The notes under the pieces are model-generated. The model made no database searches, was not told the origin of the DNA, and saw only the letters and a list, made by a program, of their open reading frames with translations. A DNA stretch of 5,875 nucleotides from Actinomycetes bacterium (GTDB lineage Bacteria; Actinomycetota; Acidimicrobiia; Acidimicrobiales; UBA8190), in contig JAJZYI010000214.1 of the NCBI GenBank assembly GCA_021798135.1, positions 1 through 5,875 on the forward strand, written 5' to 3'. The position numbers and the translations under genes are program-made. Positions 5,761-5,875 of the stretch are shown here, piece after piece (the first letter of the stretch is position 1; each line of letters starts with the position of its first letter).

Positions 5761-5875
5761 ACGTCGGCCGCCGCCGCCTTTCTTGCTGCCGCCCTTCTTC
5801 CGCTGGGGTGGCCGGCGTGCCGCGCCGCCCGCGGGCCGGGAGCCGGCCGGCCGGCGGGCCGCCGCGGCGCCGGCC
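5755..5875 (-). CDS. C-terminal end of an unidentified protein with a Gly/Arg/Lys-rich tail (possibly SecF)
   Basis: About 39 codons of an open frame enter from the right edge and stop at TGA 5757-5755, 29 bases before rel, on the same strand. The visible residues are Ala/Arg/Pro/Gly-rich, then strongly basic, with QRKKGGSKKGGGGRRR at the end. Nearly every third base is G or C, as in the neighbouring genes, which supports real coding. A basic, disordered cytosolic tail like this is common at the end of the membrane protein SecF, and secD-secF often precede rel in actinobacteria. That identification rests on gene order recalled from related genomes, not on a visible domain. Any other protein with a basic tail fits equally well. 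Confidence 0.55.
   Translation of the reverse strand, partial: AGAAAARRPAGSRPAGGAARRPPQRKKGGSKKGGGGRRR

Overview
The window is very GC-rich (visibly above 70 %), and every supportable gene lies on the minus strand, so it reads from right to left as one tightly packed, probably co-transcribed block. GC-rich third codon positions, GTG/ATG starts, a full-length Rel-type RelA/SpoT, a bacterial AspRS of the non-discriminating type and a RarA ATPase suggest a high-GC actinobacterium-like genome. An Acidimicrobiia-like lineage is possible, but that is a weak inference.

Layout in transcription order. (1) 5875-5755: the 3' end of an unidentified gene with a Gly/Arg/Lys-rich tail; SecF is a guess from gene order in related genomes. 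(2) 5725-3479: a complete bifunctional (p)ppGpp synthetase/hydrolase, 748 aa, with intact HD hydrolase, RFKD-type synthetase, TGS, zinc-finger-like and ACT domains. (3) 3478-3408: a 71-base gap with two small hairpins and a good ribosome binding site for the next gene. (4) 3407-1545: aspS, 620 aa, with a 23-residue N-terminal extension, a low-complexity insert before the GAD domain, and the His/Gly pair of non-discriminating AspRS. (5) 1544-1313: a 232-base aspS-rarA spacer holding eight contiguous 18-bp tandem repeats (1355-1498), several GC hairpins, and a 73-aa open frame whose stop overlaps the rarA start. (6) 1312-1: rarA (mgsA), 437 codons visible, with the stop just outside the window.

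The genes share a theme of growth control and genome maintenance. Rel senses stalled translation and sets ppGpp, AspRS charges tRNA(Asp) (and probably tRNA(Asn), for transamidation), and RarA acts at stalled replication forks. The three large genes are conserved housekeeping genes. The unusual element is the minisatellite-like array and overlapping small open frame between aspS and rarA. The array could be a translated small repeat protein, a structured intercistronic RNA, or simply a slippage-prone minisatellite, and the sequence alone does not settle which.
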